A stretch of DNA of 64,000 nucleotides from Labyrinthula sp. Ha. Its lineage: Eukaryota; Sar; Bigyra; Labyrinthulida; Labyrinthulaceae. Positions 21,833 through 33,977 of this stretch are shown here, one piece after another (position 1 is the stretch's first letter; every line of letters starts with the position of its first letter). The DNA lies in NCBI GenBank assembly GCA_015227615.1, contig JAALGZ010000089.1, positions 1 through 64,000 of the forward strand, given 5' to 3'. The notes beneath the pieces are model-generated. The model searched no databases. It was not told where the DNA came from and saw only the letters and a program-made list of their open reading frames with translations. The position numbers and the translations under genes are program-made.

Positions 21833-24800
21833 AGCCATTTGGGCTTCGTCTATGAATTTAAGTCTTCTTGAACATCGACTTTATCTAGAGATAATTAACA
21901 AACTCTTGAGAACTATAAACTATAGTTTTCTTTATGGAAAAATAGTTCAATATTTTGGTTAGCTATTAATATTTCTGTATGCAAAAGCTGCTTTGGAAAA
22001 GTTGCGCCAATGGTTTATAGTGTATACCGCCAAACTTTCGGCGTGTTTCAAACTGCTGTTCAGTAATTAGTGCCTTTGGTCTAGCCTTTTTCCTTTATTA
22101 TTTATTTTATAAAGCAGAAATAACATGTTTAATTCATATTGGGTTATAAATCTTGAAGTTGAATATTTACGGCTTATTATTAGTAGTGCAAAAGAATTTT
22201 GATAATTTGATCAATTTGCTTGAAACTTCAGGATGATCGTTTAAATTGCCAGCACTTAAACTTGGTTCTATAAAGAGTAGTGAATATAGTGCGAATGGAG
22301 AAAACAAAAATGTAAGATTGGTGCAGGCTATTGTAAATGGCTAAAGACTCATACTAACCTGTGCTTTCTTGGATAGAGAAGAACTCCTTCAAGAAATAAC
22401 AGCTTGATTGGTTCTTCTCGTTAAGCTTATTTCGTCATTGACTTACCTTAGCTCTAAATTTAAAGCAGGAATTAATATTTTTTTTCTTCTTACTTTGCAT
22501 GATTTTTAAAAAAAGAAAAATAAACTTTTATATTTTGTGCGATGTGTTCTCAAAATTTAAACCTTTTCCCCCATCTTTGTGTACCTTCCTTTTAGTGTAA
22601 AAATACCTGCCAGACCATATGAATAATTAAACTGCGTTCTTAAGCTTCAAATAACTACAAGTGAAAATATAGCTGGCTTAAGCTCGAAAATGATTCTTCG
22701 TCTATCAAGTTTCTCTCTTAATAAGTCCATTGAAGGTAACAAGGCATCCGATTTTAATTGAAAACGATGTAGTCGTTGTGAACCGGGTTTCAGCACTGCG
22801 AATATATCTCTTCATATAACATCCTAACCATTGTAGGCCTATGGAGCGTGCAAATAACACAATGTAAAGCTACTGCCACTAACCAATAGGACATAGAACG
22901 TTAGTATAGTAAGTCATTGCAACGCCATAAGCCCGGAAAGAGTACCTAGATATCAAGTAAGTACGTTTAAAGTAAGGTTGCATGAAAACAACCTACAACG
23001 TATATTGTACATAAAACCAAAGTCATTCCGTGATGCTTGCTACCACATTTTCTTTCTTTTAAGAGCTATTCTTAAACCTAAAAAGGGAACAACAAATCAA
23101 CATCTCTAATGATTATTTCAATATTGGTTTTATGCTCTTACTAGCATAAATACACAGGAAGCTGGCACAATTTAGCTGTTATCATGCATGCATCTTCATT
23201 CATTGATAAGTTTTTAACTAAGCTTATCTCATTGATTGGTACTGGTAATTTCATAACTGTTTTGCTTCTTTCTTGGTGATCAATTGATAGTAAGTATGAC
23301 ATCAGAATCATTGAACTTGAAGGAAAATGCAAAACTCCTTGTTGAAAGTCAATATTAAAGCCAGGGGAACATGAATTTTGGAAGCTTTTCTCAGTGTGGA
23401 TGCCTGGTGTAGACACATGAATGTGTAGGCCTTATATCACTAACATACTAAATCTAAAACATCTCATTTCGGAAAACATGTTTGTCATCTGTGTAATAGC
23501 TTCTACTTCTGAGTTATTTAAATTGAAAATATGAACAAAGAGTCAGTAACTTTGAACCATATTTCTAACCCCCGTGAAGTTCAATATAAAACTCTTAAAT
23601 GAGCTTAGCTATTACAGGATATCAGTTTCTGCTGCTCGATTTCGAAGTCTTCGGGTGGCGCCATGGTTCTTTCTCCATAATCCATTAGTATGCTATACCA
23701 AAGAGTCTTTTTTTTGCAAAAAGCTTTCGTGTTAGGTTTTAGCCTAATTTTTTGTAATTAGGTCAACTATAATTGTAGGATTTAATAATATGGAATTCAT
23801 TGGCTCTAGATGAACTGGGGAGTAGTCTTGTAGGCATGACTGGTGAGCTAGAGATGCATATGGCTTTTGAAACTATGATGTCCAATGAGAAAAAAATTGA
23901 CATAGGATGGAGTTACTATTAAGATAATATCTTGCACTTTGGCAGCTAAATATGGCAAGACTGAAGTTGCATTTTATATGACGTGTAAGTTCTGTGCTTA
24001 GCCAAAAAAATGTAAGGTATTTGTTATTTTGATGTTTTAACCTGGAATCAAACACTTTCTTAGATATTACCAAATGCGAAATAATGTGTTATTAAATTTT
24101 AGGTAATTAGTTCAGAGTGGAAAATGTGCTGGGAGATTAGTCTGAAGTTTGGCTAGGCAATTATCGGCTATGATGTTTTTAATTAATACCTTTTTAATAT
24201 ATCCAATTCACCGGCCATTATCTATTAAGGATAATGCGCTATGTATGTGCCACTTAGTGTTGGTTTCTTAAGTAGTTTTTAAGTTAATATGACAATTTTG
24301 GCTTCAAGAGCTCTATAGTAGTATTATGGTTTATTAGAACATATACAAATCCACTTTTTGGTACATTCTAGAATAAGCTACATTTAGAAAAGTTAAAGTC
24401 ATTTCAGGCAATTGTTACATTATTTTGTATTTATAAGCACTATACCCCGATATAGGACTGGTATATTGAAAGAACACGGGGTAACTTACTCTAACAACAT
24501 TTCAGTTCAAAACGGAGATACTACATCCTAAAGAATTCTCTTAGTTTGATCAACTAGTTTGAAAAAGAAACGGTTTATGAAAAACTAGTTACACCAATGT
24601 GGTTAATATTTCTGTTTTCATATTTTTGAGTCCATCAGAACTGCAAAAAATATTTCATGTTAAGAAATAATCACAAATTAATCTAGTAAATATATAAACA
24701 AGCAGGCTTTGAAAACAAAGATGTATATCGGAGCGCATAGGGGAAATAATTAAACTCTATTGAAAAGTATAGATACACAGACCCTGCCTCGGTGATTTTA

Positions 24801-27800
24801 GTTTAATAAATTCAGAATAAGAATCTTTTTCTTAAATGTGCTTGTATTAGAATATGGCCAAATATTTAGGGCATAAGAACATAATTGGTTGCATTATTCA
24901 TTTCTGTATCAGATACATACATCTTTTTTTTATATTCTCCTTGTCTACATAGTAATTTTATTCCAGAAAAATTTAAAAGGTATTTTCCTATTATATAGAT
25001 GAAGGTTAGTTTCATTATTCGTGGTATTTCGTTTCCCTGTGGATTATCAAACTCAAGAATATCTCGGCATTAGCTTGATTCTTGTGTTCTATAAACCAGG
25101 TTTTAATTTGTTAGTCGTACTCCAAAGCACAGTAAATAAATTTCATAGCTACGATAACTATTTCTACCAAAGAGTTTAATTGTTTATTTTAAGGGTAGTT
25201 TTGTTGCGTTAGTTTGTTATACAAAACTCAAGTTAGTAATCACAACATTCGAACTTAGCAAATAGTATTAGGAAACTTAATCATACGTGTTCAGTTCAGA
25301 TTTCATGATTATAACACGGATTGTCTTAGAAAAGCGATACTTTTGCCAGATAAAACTTAGATTGGGACAGTGCAGGTAGTAACCGACAAAAAGAAATATT
25401 TAAGTTTTAAGGAAATATAGCTAGCACCTATGGATGATTTAAAGCCTTCTAGTTTTCATTTCCAGCGAAACCATGGGATTATTCCTGATAGATGACTCCT
25501 AGATATACTTCAATACCAAAAGGTTGAATACCAAATCTCAAATTTTTTACCTCAAACCCAAGAGAGACATTTTACACTTCAAAATTAAGATAATTTTCTA
25601 CAGTAGATAGTTTGCCTCATTATAGAGAGAGGAAAATATTTATTCCCCTAAAAAATTGGAGCATATAATAAACACATGGGCAAGAATCAATAAATATCAT
25701 CCCTGAATATTCTCGGTATATGTAGAAGACAAAATCTGAAGAATAAGCTTTAAAATATTTTCTAATACTTGTGCTAAGGCTCTAGCAGCCGATTGCTTTA
25801 AATTTATTGGATGATACATTTTCCTTTATTGATGTAGAGGCTTTGCTATAATAGATGTGAATTCTTAGAACGTTGTAGAGCACAAATCTGTTGAGATAAT
25901 GAAAGTAAATGCTTTAGTGTAGGTATATAGAGCTACAGATTACCAGAATTGGCAAGGAAGATGCTGATATATGGTATTTTAAAGTCTTAATATTACTTTT
26001 TGTTTTGATTATGAATTTTCCATTATATTTTTATTGTAGCAACACAACACTACAGATTATGTATAATGTACCTATGAACAGTGGTACCTTTTATTTGTCA
26101 ACACATTTTGAAAAGAGGGGCTTACTTGCAAATCATTTTAGCGGAGATCCTCGTAAATCTGAAGCACATAATATCAGACCTTACAGGAAAATATTTGTAT
26201 TTACGAATAGTAGTCGTCTTAGAAATTGTATTGACGTAAATTTTTATTATATTTAAGGCGGTTACGGAGATATATTTTTAGGTTTAAACCAGCCTTAGCA
26301 AGTATCATCAAACATTTGATAAAGACAGCAGCCAAGATCCGAAGTGTTGGTACATATGTAGCTGGTTGCATCGGTCTATTAGCAATGAAAAGTAGCATTA
26401 ATAGGTGAGTACACCAACGGGTTGACACACAAGGAAATGCAAAAAAAAACTTAGATAGAGAGAGTGGAAGAGTATAACAGATTGTAATTTTTCCAAATCA
26501 TGATAGATTTAGTCTTTGTGTTATTTGAGAATAAACTGGTTAAGATGTCATCTGATGGCAACTGCCTGTTAAGGTCACATTTGACGTTGCCAAGGTTGTA
26601 GAGTTAACATATCAAGTAAAATATGGCTATGCGATTTAATGTTTCTTACTTGTTTCCCGGTTTAAATTATGCTGATTTCATCCATTAACAGCTTAATAGT
26701 TCATGTTTATTTCCTATTGTGATTTCGTCTCCTTCAGTAAGAAAATAGTGTTTCGGCATATTATTTACATAGAGTGCTAATAGCGTGGAGATTAATATTG
26801 TTCTATGGTGTAACGGGTAAAGTAGAAGGCAATGTGGGTTATGCAACATAACAGAATAGCAACTCTGTTTATCATGAATCACAATGGATTCATCGTTGCA
26901 AAATCTTGCAATATAGTTCGCGAACTGTCTTGTCAGTACAAGAGGGTCTAGCAGTAGTTATTATTGAAAGGCAGTAGCATTCAAATTACTCTTAAGTATA
27001 AATATAGTATAGATTCTTATTATTGGAGCATGTGTAAAAAAAGTTAAGTATTTGGTTTATCACAGCATGCTCTCATTGAAGAACCAAACTAAGCATTTGG
27101 TGTTACGGTCATAAAATGATTAATGAAAATGATTTTCCATCAGCAATAGAAGGGCTATTACTCTATATTATGTGCACATCACTCTTATTTTCTCAAGTGT
27201 TTAAGACTAAACCGAGTAAAGCCCCTGGCCTGTGTATACGACTTCCACGATGGTATAAATAATTCCTATATAGAGTAATGTTTTCTAAAATCATAATGCG
27301 AGTAGTCACATGTGAATGCTTTAAGAAATGAAAAAACTCTTGCAAAGTACAGAGCTATGCTTCAATAGAATAAAGGAAAAGGTTTTAATCTATGAAATAA
27401 AATTACAAATGACTTTCCATGACTTTGAGTGGATAAATAAACGTAGCGCAGTATTAGGGCATCGCATTTGTGAATAATCACATTTCTTAGCTATAGAGCT
27501 AAGCACATTCTCTTAGCAAGCTATGAACGCAGATGCTCATTGCGCACAAACCTTATCATCCTGAATAATGGTTATTTCCTTGGTTTAAAACAGATTTCCA
27601 ATGACACAGCATTAGAAATTTAATTTTTAATTACCAGTGCGGCTATAATGCCACCAGAATTAATATAAAGCTCTAGGCTGCCGGATATACCTGTCTCAGC
27701 GTATAGAGTCTCTCTATCTCATGGAGGCACTAAACAAAAGTTTTTCGTTTTTTCTTTGGGTCTTTTAGCTACTTTAACAAGAAGTTATTTTCTATCTGTA

Positions 27801-29563
27801 CCTGGTATTGTTTAACTTTGGTTATTTGTAACCATAAATTTGGCAAATCAACAAGAATTGATAAATCAAGTAATGAATTCAGACTAGATAGATTGAGTCC
27901 ATCTAGTTATTAACCTGGAGAAACACACAGAGAATGTTGAACACTTATGTTATCTTCATGTTGTACTATGAGCCTTTCATAGGAGATCTTAAACGCTATA
28001 TTATTTTTACCTATCTGGAAAAGATTAATATGACCCTTTCTTCCTGTGTATCAGTATGCTGCTTATTCTGACCCTTAATCAACATCATTTAAATCCATTT
28101 TTTCCGCATTGCTTCTCAGATTAAATTAGGTGTAAAAGGTAGCAATGAACCATTTCTCTAAAAAAATGAGTCTGATTGAAGTCTAAAATACATTTAACTA
28201 TAGCCAAGGAGTTGTTTCGACTAATTTCTGTGCAGGAATCAGCCGCATGACTGCCTATCGCCTTTTTTCTGATTCACAATAGTTCCTATACTATATTAAT
28301 ATACAACTATTACATTTTCTAGGTGTCATGTTATCCGTCTATTTTAGAATAAAGCACTTAATTATAATTCTGTTTTGAAGATTTAATCTTGCTTGAGTAG
28401 GCGATTCTACCTTCCTTTCTTCATGACACTTGAATCAATTATAGTTTTTTTGTAGAGCAAATGAACTTGTTAGTGGGGTAGTGAATGAATAGATTACCCC
28501 AATAATAATTCTCCCACCCTAGAAATCATAAAAATCCAGAGAATTTTCTGTAATAAATTAGGAGTAATCAAAACTCCATTATCTGACCACTATCATTGAC
28601 GAGACGTGCAGTTTCCATATTTTGAAAACACTGGGGACTCGCTGCATGTATCTAAAAACTCATGATTGCTACAGTAAGTCTTAAAGTTTATTCTGAAAAG
28701 CCCGATGTTAAAAATATTGGCCGATGTGTTTTTGTCATTTGATGCCCGATGAGACATTGGCTATAACCTTACCTCAACAAAGTTAAATAGTAACTCAACT
28801 AGGGATGTATCAGAAGAACCAGTGTCAATATGTCTTTTTTGAGTAGTTGATTTTGATTTGTATTAAGTTTTAAGATATAATGATTTTTGGCAAAGTTTCA
28901 TGAGGATGAAGTGGTCGGGTATATGAAGTTAAGGGCTCATTCCGTGAAACACATTTTCCTTTAGCCTACTCAGGTTCTGCTGATCCAATTGTGTTCTAAT
29001 AATGAATAGCTGCTTTAAATATTTTTGCTTTGAAGAGATTTTTACCTGGTTTTCTGCTGCAGTAGTTTTAGCTAATTAATTATTATTGATGGGCTTAGCA
29101 TTCATAAATAGGGTTTGATTTTGATGGACTTCACTGTGAACTTTTCTCTTATATTCGCCTTCATGCAGTGCTTCAAGTGCAGTGAGCTGTCAATTTAGCA
29201 TGAAAAAACTTAAATAAGAAATATTCTGGTGACTAAGCTTATAACTTACTGCAGATCAGAAATTGCAGCTATCTAGCTAGGGCTTGAATCTGCAGGGACG
29301 TGGGTTTCTGTAAGGTTAGGAAGTCCGGCTTTGCTTTGCTTACATGAAGCTCAAAGTTCTGTTGATCATCTGCGACATAAAACACTATATGAAACTTTTT
29401 CCCAAAGATTCAAACTGTTACTCTGGTTTTAGAGGCCTATCGTTCTTCCTATTTGATCTTGCAATTGTATTCTGCAGTTTCAAATTTCTAAGCATTAACA
29501 AATGGCAAGGTTTTTTCTCTATCTGGTCCATCGATAGGGCATTACCATGGATATTGTAGAAAA
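21833..29563. other. 7.7-kb gene-poor AT-rich region
   Basis: No gene, RNA or full-length mobile element is recognised. Frames of 65-91 codons (23141-23416 minus, 26005-26256 plus, 26219-26428 minus, 29344-29559 plus) carry no known motif and have no splice-supported extension. A hairpin-like CGCC...GGCG pair lies near 22030. Small or fast-evolving genes and non-coding transcripts cannot be excluded by eye. Confidence 0.55.
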
Positions 29564-31399
29564 ATGCAGAGACAAACAAGGAAGAATAATCTCGAACGCG
29601 ATGTCGAAAATCCTTTAAAAGGTTATGAGGATCGTCAAGACCCTAAATATGGTAATAAGCAACTTATGAGCAAATACAAATCTCTACTCACTATGTAAAT
29701 ACATTACCCCTTTCTTTCCTTAGTGTTATTTCTGTTTTTGGGATTTTCTTATTTCTCTAGGGTGGGTGGAATGAGTTTTCTAGGGTTCATCTGGTTTCTT
29801 CAAATAACATCTCCAGTAGAAACTCCTTCTTCCTCAGACGTAAGTGAGCCATATGTAGAGCTACCTGTCAAATCAGCTGAACCAGTTTTTACGCAGCATA
29901 TTCCTGAGACAGAACCTTCCAAGGATGTTGAAGATTTAGCAGAGTTAGGTGACTCTCTAACCACCTTTCTAGATGAAGAAGAATCTGAGCTTATTGGGTA
30001 TGTGCGATTACCAACCAAGCAAGGCGATTTTATCGACGAGACAGAAGAAGACAGGCGCTTGCACATCATTTTCTCTTCAGGCTGCAATTATTTTCAACAT
30101 TGGCAAAGTGAGTTGCTTTTATCTTCTGCTAAACAAATATCACAGAGAGGAAGAATTACGAGAATTGTTTCTGGTTGTTATGATAAGAAGGCTGAAGATG
30201 TTAATCACAAACACCAAACTTTTCCAAAAGGAAAAAATGACAAGCTCGTTCCGCTTCGAGAGTTAAACAGATCTACTAATGAAGCTTTTGGACTATTCAT
30301 TACACCTCAATTTGAAGGAGCGATTGATTTTCCCTGGATAAATAAACCTAATTCAATAGACTATTTTCTAAACCACAATCCTTACTACAGTAATCCAGAT
30401 TTTGGTTCTTCGGATGATGTTATTGTTATACTTGATCCCGACTTTATTTTTCTAAAACCCTTTTTGCTGAAACCAGATTCAGAGCACATTATAGCCTCAA
30501 GGGGACAGCGTATAGCATATGTTGAGGATGGAGTTCCTATTGGACAGAGGTATGGATTAGAGGGCGGTTGGGTAAGTAAGTTTTCGCCTGTTGATAAAAA
30601 AATTACTAAAAATCCAAATTCACTTAGTGCAAAGTATACATATAAAGAGGCAGCGAAACATACTTCTGTTGGACCTCCGATGATCTTAACTATTGGTGAC
30701 ATGAAGAACTTAGCTAAGCTCTGGAAGCAATACATGAAACCTGTTCTTGAAAACGAAAAAGATATTTTGGCAGACATGTGGGCGTACTCTATAGCAGCTG
30801 CTGATCTTGATCTGAAACATGTCATCCATGATCAATACATGATTTCAACCTGGGGGCATAGTGGTCAAGCCTATAAATTTCTTGATGAATTTCAAGAAAT
30901 GAGTTGTAGTGCTCCAGAAGGTACAGAAAATATGGTTTGGCCTAACTTCATTCACTATGCCTCGAACTTTAAGGCCTTTATTCCACCTGAAAAACTTACA
31001 CCAGAAGAGTTGAAATTAACATCAGAAAAGGACGGCTGGATAGAATACATGTTTCACAAAGGTCATGTTCCGGGTGAAATTTTAGATTGTGGTACTCCAT
31101 TGATCATAGAACCTCCAGATGAGTTATTTAACTGGGTTAAAAAGGAAAACTATGAAGGATTTAAAGGCTCTGAAACAAACTATCAGAAAGCTTGGGTTGT
31201 TTGTAATGTTCTATCAAGATTGAACAATATGCTAAAGGAGTATAAAAGCATGTTTTGCAGAGAAGAGAGTGTGGAAGACCGACCCTTGATTAGACTGATA
31301 CAAAAAAAAAACAAAGACAGAAGTTGCAGTCCACGAAGAGACAAATGGTGCTATCCTTTGGCACAGATTGAGGGGCTAGACGAGGGCTGGAGAGACTAA
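29564..31399 (+). CDS. Type II membrane glycosyltransferase, peptidyl-Ser galactosyltransferase / Hyp arabinosyltransferase-like (spliced)
   Basis: Exons 29564-29694 and 29761-31399 (66-nt GT-AG intron with pyrimidine-rich CTTATTTCTCTAG end) give 589 aa. Without the first exon the frame has no good ATG before the membrane anchor. A short basic N-terminus (RQTRKNN), a signal anchor at about residues 40-60 (GGMSFLGFIWFLQI) and a stem are followed by the lumenal domain: HIIFSSGCNYFQHWQ, PWINKPNSIDYFLNH and VIVILDPDFIFLKPF, the last with a DxD-like acidic motif. These resemble GT95/GT96-type enzymes that glycosylate hydroxyproline or serine in secreted proteins. Donor and acceptor cannot be assigned. 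Action in the Golgi is inferred. The stop is 21 bp from that of the convergent SDR gene. Confidence 0.75.
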
Positions 31400-31420
31400 T
31401 TATGTTATTTGAATAACGAC

Positions 31421-32593
31421 TTACCCATACAAATTTTGTAGAGCTTCTTTAAGGGTGTACCTGGGTTTAAAGCCAAAAGTTCTTATAAACTTTTCACTAC
31501 TGAAAGTTTGTTCTACTTGCGCACAATTTAGCAGATCAACGAAACTGTAAACTTTGTACGTAGGACGAATCACATCCCAAATATCCAAAAATGTGTGCAA
31601 TGCCCAAACTGGTATCTCTAATAAATACTTGCCTGTAATCTCTTCCAAATATTTGGCAGTGACATTCTCTAAAAATGAATCACCAGTATAATAGTAAAAC
31701 TTTCCACTGTTTGAATAATCCAGCTTCTTGGACGCTAAGACAAGAGCTTGAGCAATGTTTCCCGCGAAGCCATAGTCCAAAATAATTGGGTTATTGAATG
31801 TAACTAAGAAACCAGGCAGCCTGTGATGGAGAAAAGGATCCCCAGAACCTCCTATGATACCAGAAACTCTAAGTGCCAAGGTTTGAAACTTGTTGGAATT
31901 TTTTCCAAGAATATAGTCTTCAATAAGCCTTTTTGAAATATCATATCCCGCTTTATACTCTGTCAAGTTCGGCGTAGGAAAAGTTTCATCAGCAAAATGG
32001 TGCGGGATATAGTGAGAAGCAGCCGCAATTGATGACACATGTATAAATTTATTTACTCCCGAGGCTTCAGCAATATCCGTTATCTCTTTCAGAGCCAAGA
32101 AATTTACTTCTATGAACTCTTGATAAGTAGAGCCCTCAAGCTCTGGTTTGATAGCAACAAACACAATTTTGGGTTTGTAACTATTGAAGACTTGATGAAT
32201 AAAGGTTGAATCTCTTATATCCCCTTTAATTGATACACTACATTTTTCACATGGTCTTCTGTTGTAATTTATCAGGCAGTGGTCTGGGTATTCAGACTGA
32301 ATTTCATCCACTAGATAACTACCAAGCATAGATGTTCCACCAAAAAGCAAAATCTTATTAGAAGTAGAAGATGATGGGCACAAGGGCGCATTTTTCAATG
32401 TTTGTGGGAGAAACTTGTACTTTGGTTCTCTGAATACGTATACATAAGTAAAAATAATTGTTGTAAAGAGAGCAATATAAAACGAAGGTCCAACAGTTTG
32501 CCAAAAACTAATTGTCTTGTTTTTTCTCCCCGCGCGAGTTCGTATTTTTTGAATCGGAGAGTTTGGTGATCTAGGAATTTTGTTGGAACCCAT
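31421..32593 (-). CDS. Membrane-anchored SDR: NAD-dependent epimerase/dehydratase or 3-beta-HSD-like
   Basis: Intact 390-aa frame. A basic N-terminus, then one hydrophobic segment at about residues 34-51 (FYIALFTTIIFTYVYVF), suggests a type II anchor. The Rossmann motif ILLFGGTSMLGSYLVDEI follows, then KGDIRD, NFLALKEITDIAEASGVNKF, HVSSIAAAS and the catalytic YDISK (YxxxK). The layout is that of an extended SDR, closest in style to NAD epimerases and 3-beta-hydroxysteroid dehydrogenases. The substrate is unknown: nucleotide sugar or sterol are both possible. Convergent with the glycosyltransferase (21 bp) and divergent from the recombinase-like gene (172 bp). Confidence 0.75.
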   Translation of the reverse strand: MGSNKIPRSPNSPIQKIRTRAGRKNKTISFWQTVGPSFYIALFTTIIFTYVYVFREPKYKFLPQTLKNAPLCPSSSTSNKILLFGGTSMLGSYLVDEIQSEYPDHCLINYNRRPCEKCSVSIKGDIRDSTFIHQVFNSYKPKIVFVAIKPELEGSTYQEFIEVNFLALKEITDIAEASGVNKFIHVSSIAAASHYIPHHFADETFPTPNLTEYKAGYDISKRLIEDYILGKNSNKFQTLALRVSGIIGGSGDPFLHHRLPGFLVTFNNPIILDYGFAGNIAQALVLASKKLDYSNSGKFYYYTGDSFLENVTAKYLEEITGKYLLEIPVWALHTFLDIWDVIRPTYKVYSFVDLLNCAQVEQTFSSEKFIRTFGFKPRYTLKEALQNLYG

Positions 32594-32765
32594 GTCAAAC
32601 TTTCTAAATCAAGTTTGTGTTTATCTTTCTTGCTTGCGCTTTATTTCAGTGACCAATTAAAATGCGCAAAGTGCATATCTTCAAATGATTGGTGAAAGAT
32701 ATCTTTTCTATGAAATGTGAAAGATGTAACCGTTTAGTCAACGCTCTAGTATCTTAATTGTTAAC
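32594..32765. promoter_or_regulatory. Divergent promoter region, SDR / recombinase-like gene
   Basis: 172 bp between outward-facing start codons. It must hold both promoters. No named element was recognised. Confidence 0.45.
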
Positions 32766-33977
32766 ATGAAAAAACGAAGAAATTTGGATGGTGAAATTGT
32801 GCTTCAACTTGGTGAAGTTAAAACCAAGGTTAATGAAAAGCAGCTTGAGATACCGAACCTTTTGAGTTTCGAGTCAACGAAGGATGTAGGCGACAAAGAG
32901 CTTCCACCAAACACAAGGGCAATTTATCAAAGGTATTGGAGCTCATTAAAAGATTTCTGTGACATTAAAGGTTTGAAGATGAATAGAGCCACTATTCAGT
33001 CATACCTCTTACAAAAAGAAGTTGAGGGATACTCTTTGAATTCGCTTAGATGCTTTGTTGCTGCTTTTAAAAAAATGAATAACGAAGAAAATGACTCCCT
33101 CCCATCGGAAGCCTGGGATGATCTTAGGGGATATTTATCGAATCGTTTGTCTATGGTAGGTGGTAAGCTAGATATTTCTTTCTCCAAAAAGCATTTGCAA
33201 AGTTACATTAGCCAAAGGTTAGACGAAGCGGATTTTGTTAAATTACAGCAAATAGTTTCTGTAATCCTTACATACAATGGAAATTTAAAACTTGCGGAAA
33301 ACTCAGAGCTATTGCGGAGGGATGTTCAAGTTCTTGAGGACCAGTATGGGGTTCGAGAAGTCTTCGTTCGTGTATTTTCCCCTAGAGTTCCCACTAGAAA
33401 TCGAGTCTTCGTTGTAAAACCTAAGAATGAGGTTAAACTCTTGTGCCAATATATGAAAAAAATATCGGATTTTGAGTTCAAGAGTTTCTATATGTGTTAT
33501 GATCGAAGTAGGGCGTTTTTGAGCCGAAGAAGAAGGGGGGATGCTTTCTTTCAGAATATCCCACGTGAAGTTGCACTCTTCAATAACCTGACTAACTACA
33601 GGCGGTATAATATCTCTAGTATGCACTCTAATGATAGTCAATCAAACTTGGTTGATCCGGGCTATTATCAAGAGAAGCAGGTTATAAAGTTTACTGCAAA
33701 TTTTGATCAGGCAGATAGGTTGGAAAAAAGTACATCTAAAAAGCAAGGAGAGGAACAATCTGTGGAGCCGAACAAGGACACGAGGAGGTTGAATAATCGC
33801 AAAAGGAAGCTTGGGCTTCCATCTTTGGGAACGGGACCACTCCGCCTCAGTTTTTCTGGGTCCATAGGTACGCTAATTATTCACCATCACACAAACATTT
33901 ATGGCGAAGGTGAAAAAATGTATCAGCATTTGCAGAAAGATCTAGGAGCCTCTTCTCAGGTTGAGGAGGAGCCATAG
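32766..33977 (+). CDS. Tyrosine-recombinase-like protein with degenerate catalytic residues (Crypton/phage-integrase fold)
   Basis: Intact 403-aa frame from ATG. Residues ~48-110 look like a SAM-like core-binding domain: NTRAIYQRYWSSLKDFCD, then IQSYLLQKEVEGYSLNSLRC. The catalytic domain can be traced: LAENSELLRRDVQV aligns with the box I pattern (G)LRxSELLxLxxxD, with Glu/Asn where Arg-Ile would be. LTNYRRYNISSMHSND aligns with box II HxLRRxFAT, keeping Arg-Arg but with Asn for His. A final nucleophilic Tyr is not clear. The ~100 C-terminal residues are basic and low-complexity. A long intact frame with lost catalysis points to a domesticated Crypton-type or integrase-derived DNA-binding protein; a recently inactivated transposon is the alternative. 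No flanking terminal repeats were found. Confidence 0.6.
   Translation: MKKRRNLDGEIVLQLGEVKTKVNEKQLEIPNLLSFESTKDVGDKELPPNTRAIYQRYWSSLKDFCDIKGLKMNRATIQSYLLQKEVEGYSLNSLRCFVAAFKKMNNEENDSLPSEAWDDLRGYLSNRLSMVGGKLDISFSKKHLQSYISQRLDEADFVKLQQIVSVILTYNGNLKLAENSELLRRDVQVLEDQYGVREVFVRVFSPRVPTRNRVFVVKPKNEVKLLCQYMKKISDFEFKSFYMCYDRSRAFLSRRRRGDAFFQNIPREVALFNNLTNYRRYNISSMHSNDSQSNLVDPGYYQEKQVIKFTANFDQADRLEKSTSKKQGEEQSVEPNKDTRRLNNRKRKLGLPSLGTGPLRLSFSGSIGTLIIHHHTNIYGEGEKMYQHLQKDLGASSQVEEEP

Noticed and set aside
26219-26428. Overlapping open frames on both strands near 26.2-26.4 kb
   Set aside because: Both are ~60-70 codons without motifs; open frames of this size are expected by chance across this much AT-rich DNA.
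29344-29559. 71-codon frame just upstream of the glycosyltransferase as a separate gene
   Set aside because: It has no motif and sits where the promoter should be; the spliced glycosyltransferase start at 29564 needs no such exon.
30385-30825. 146-codon minus-strand frame
   Set aside because: Antisense to the glycosyltransferase catalytic domain, without motifs.
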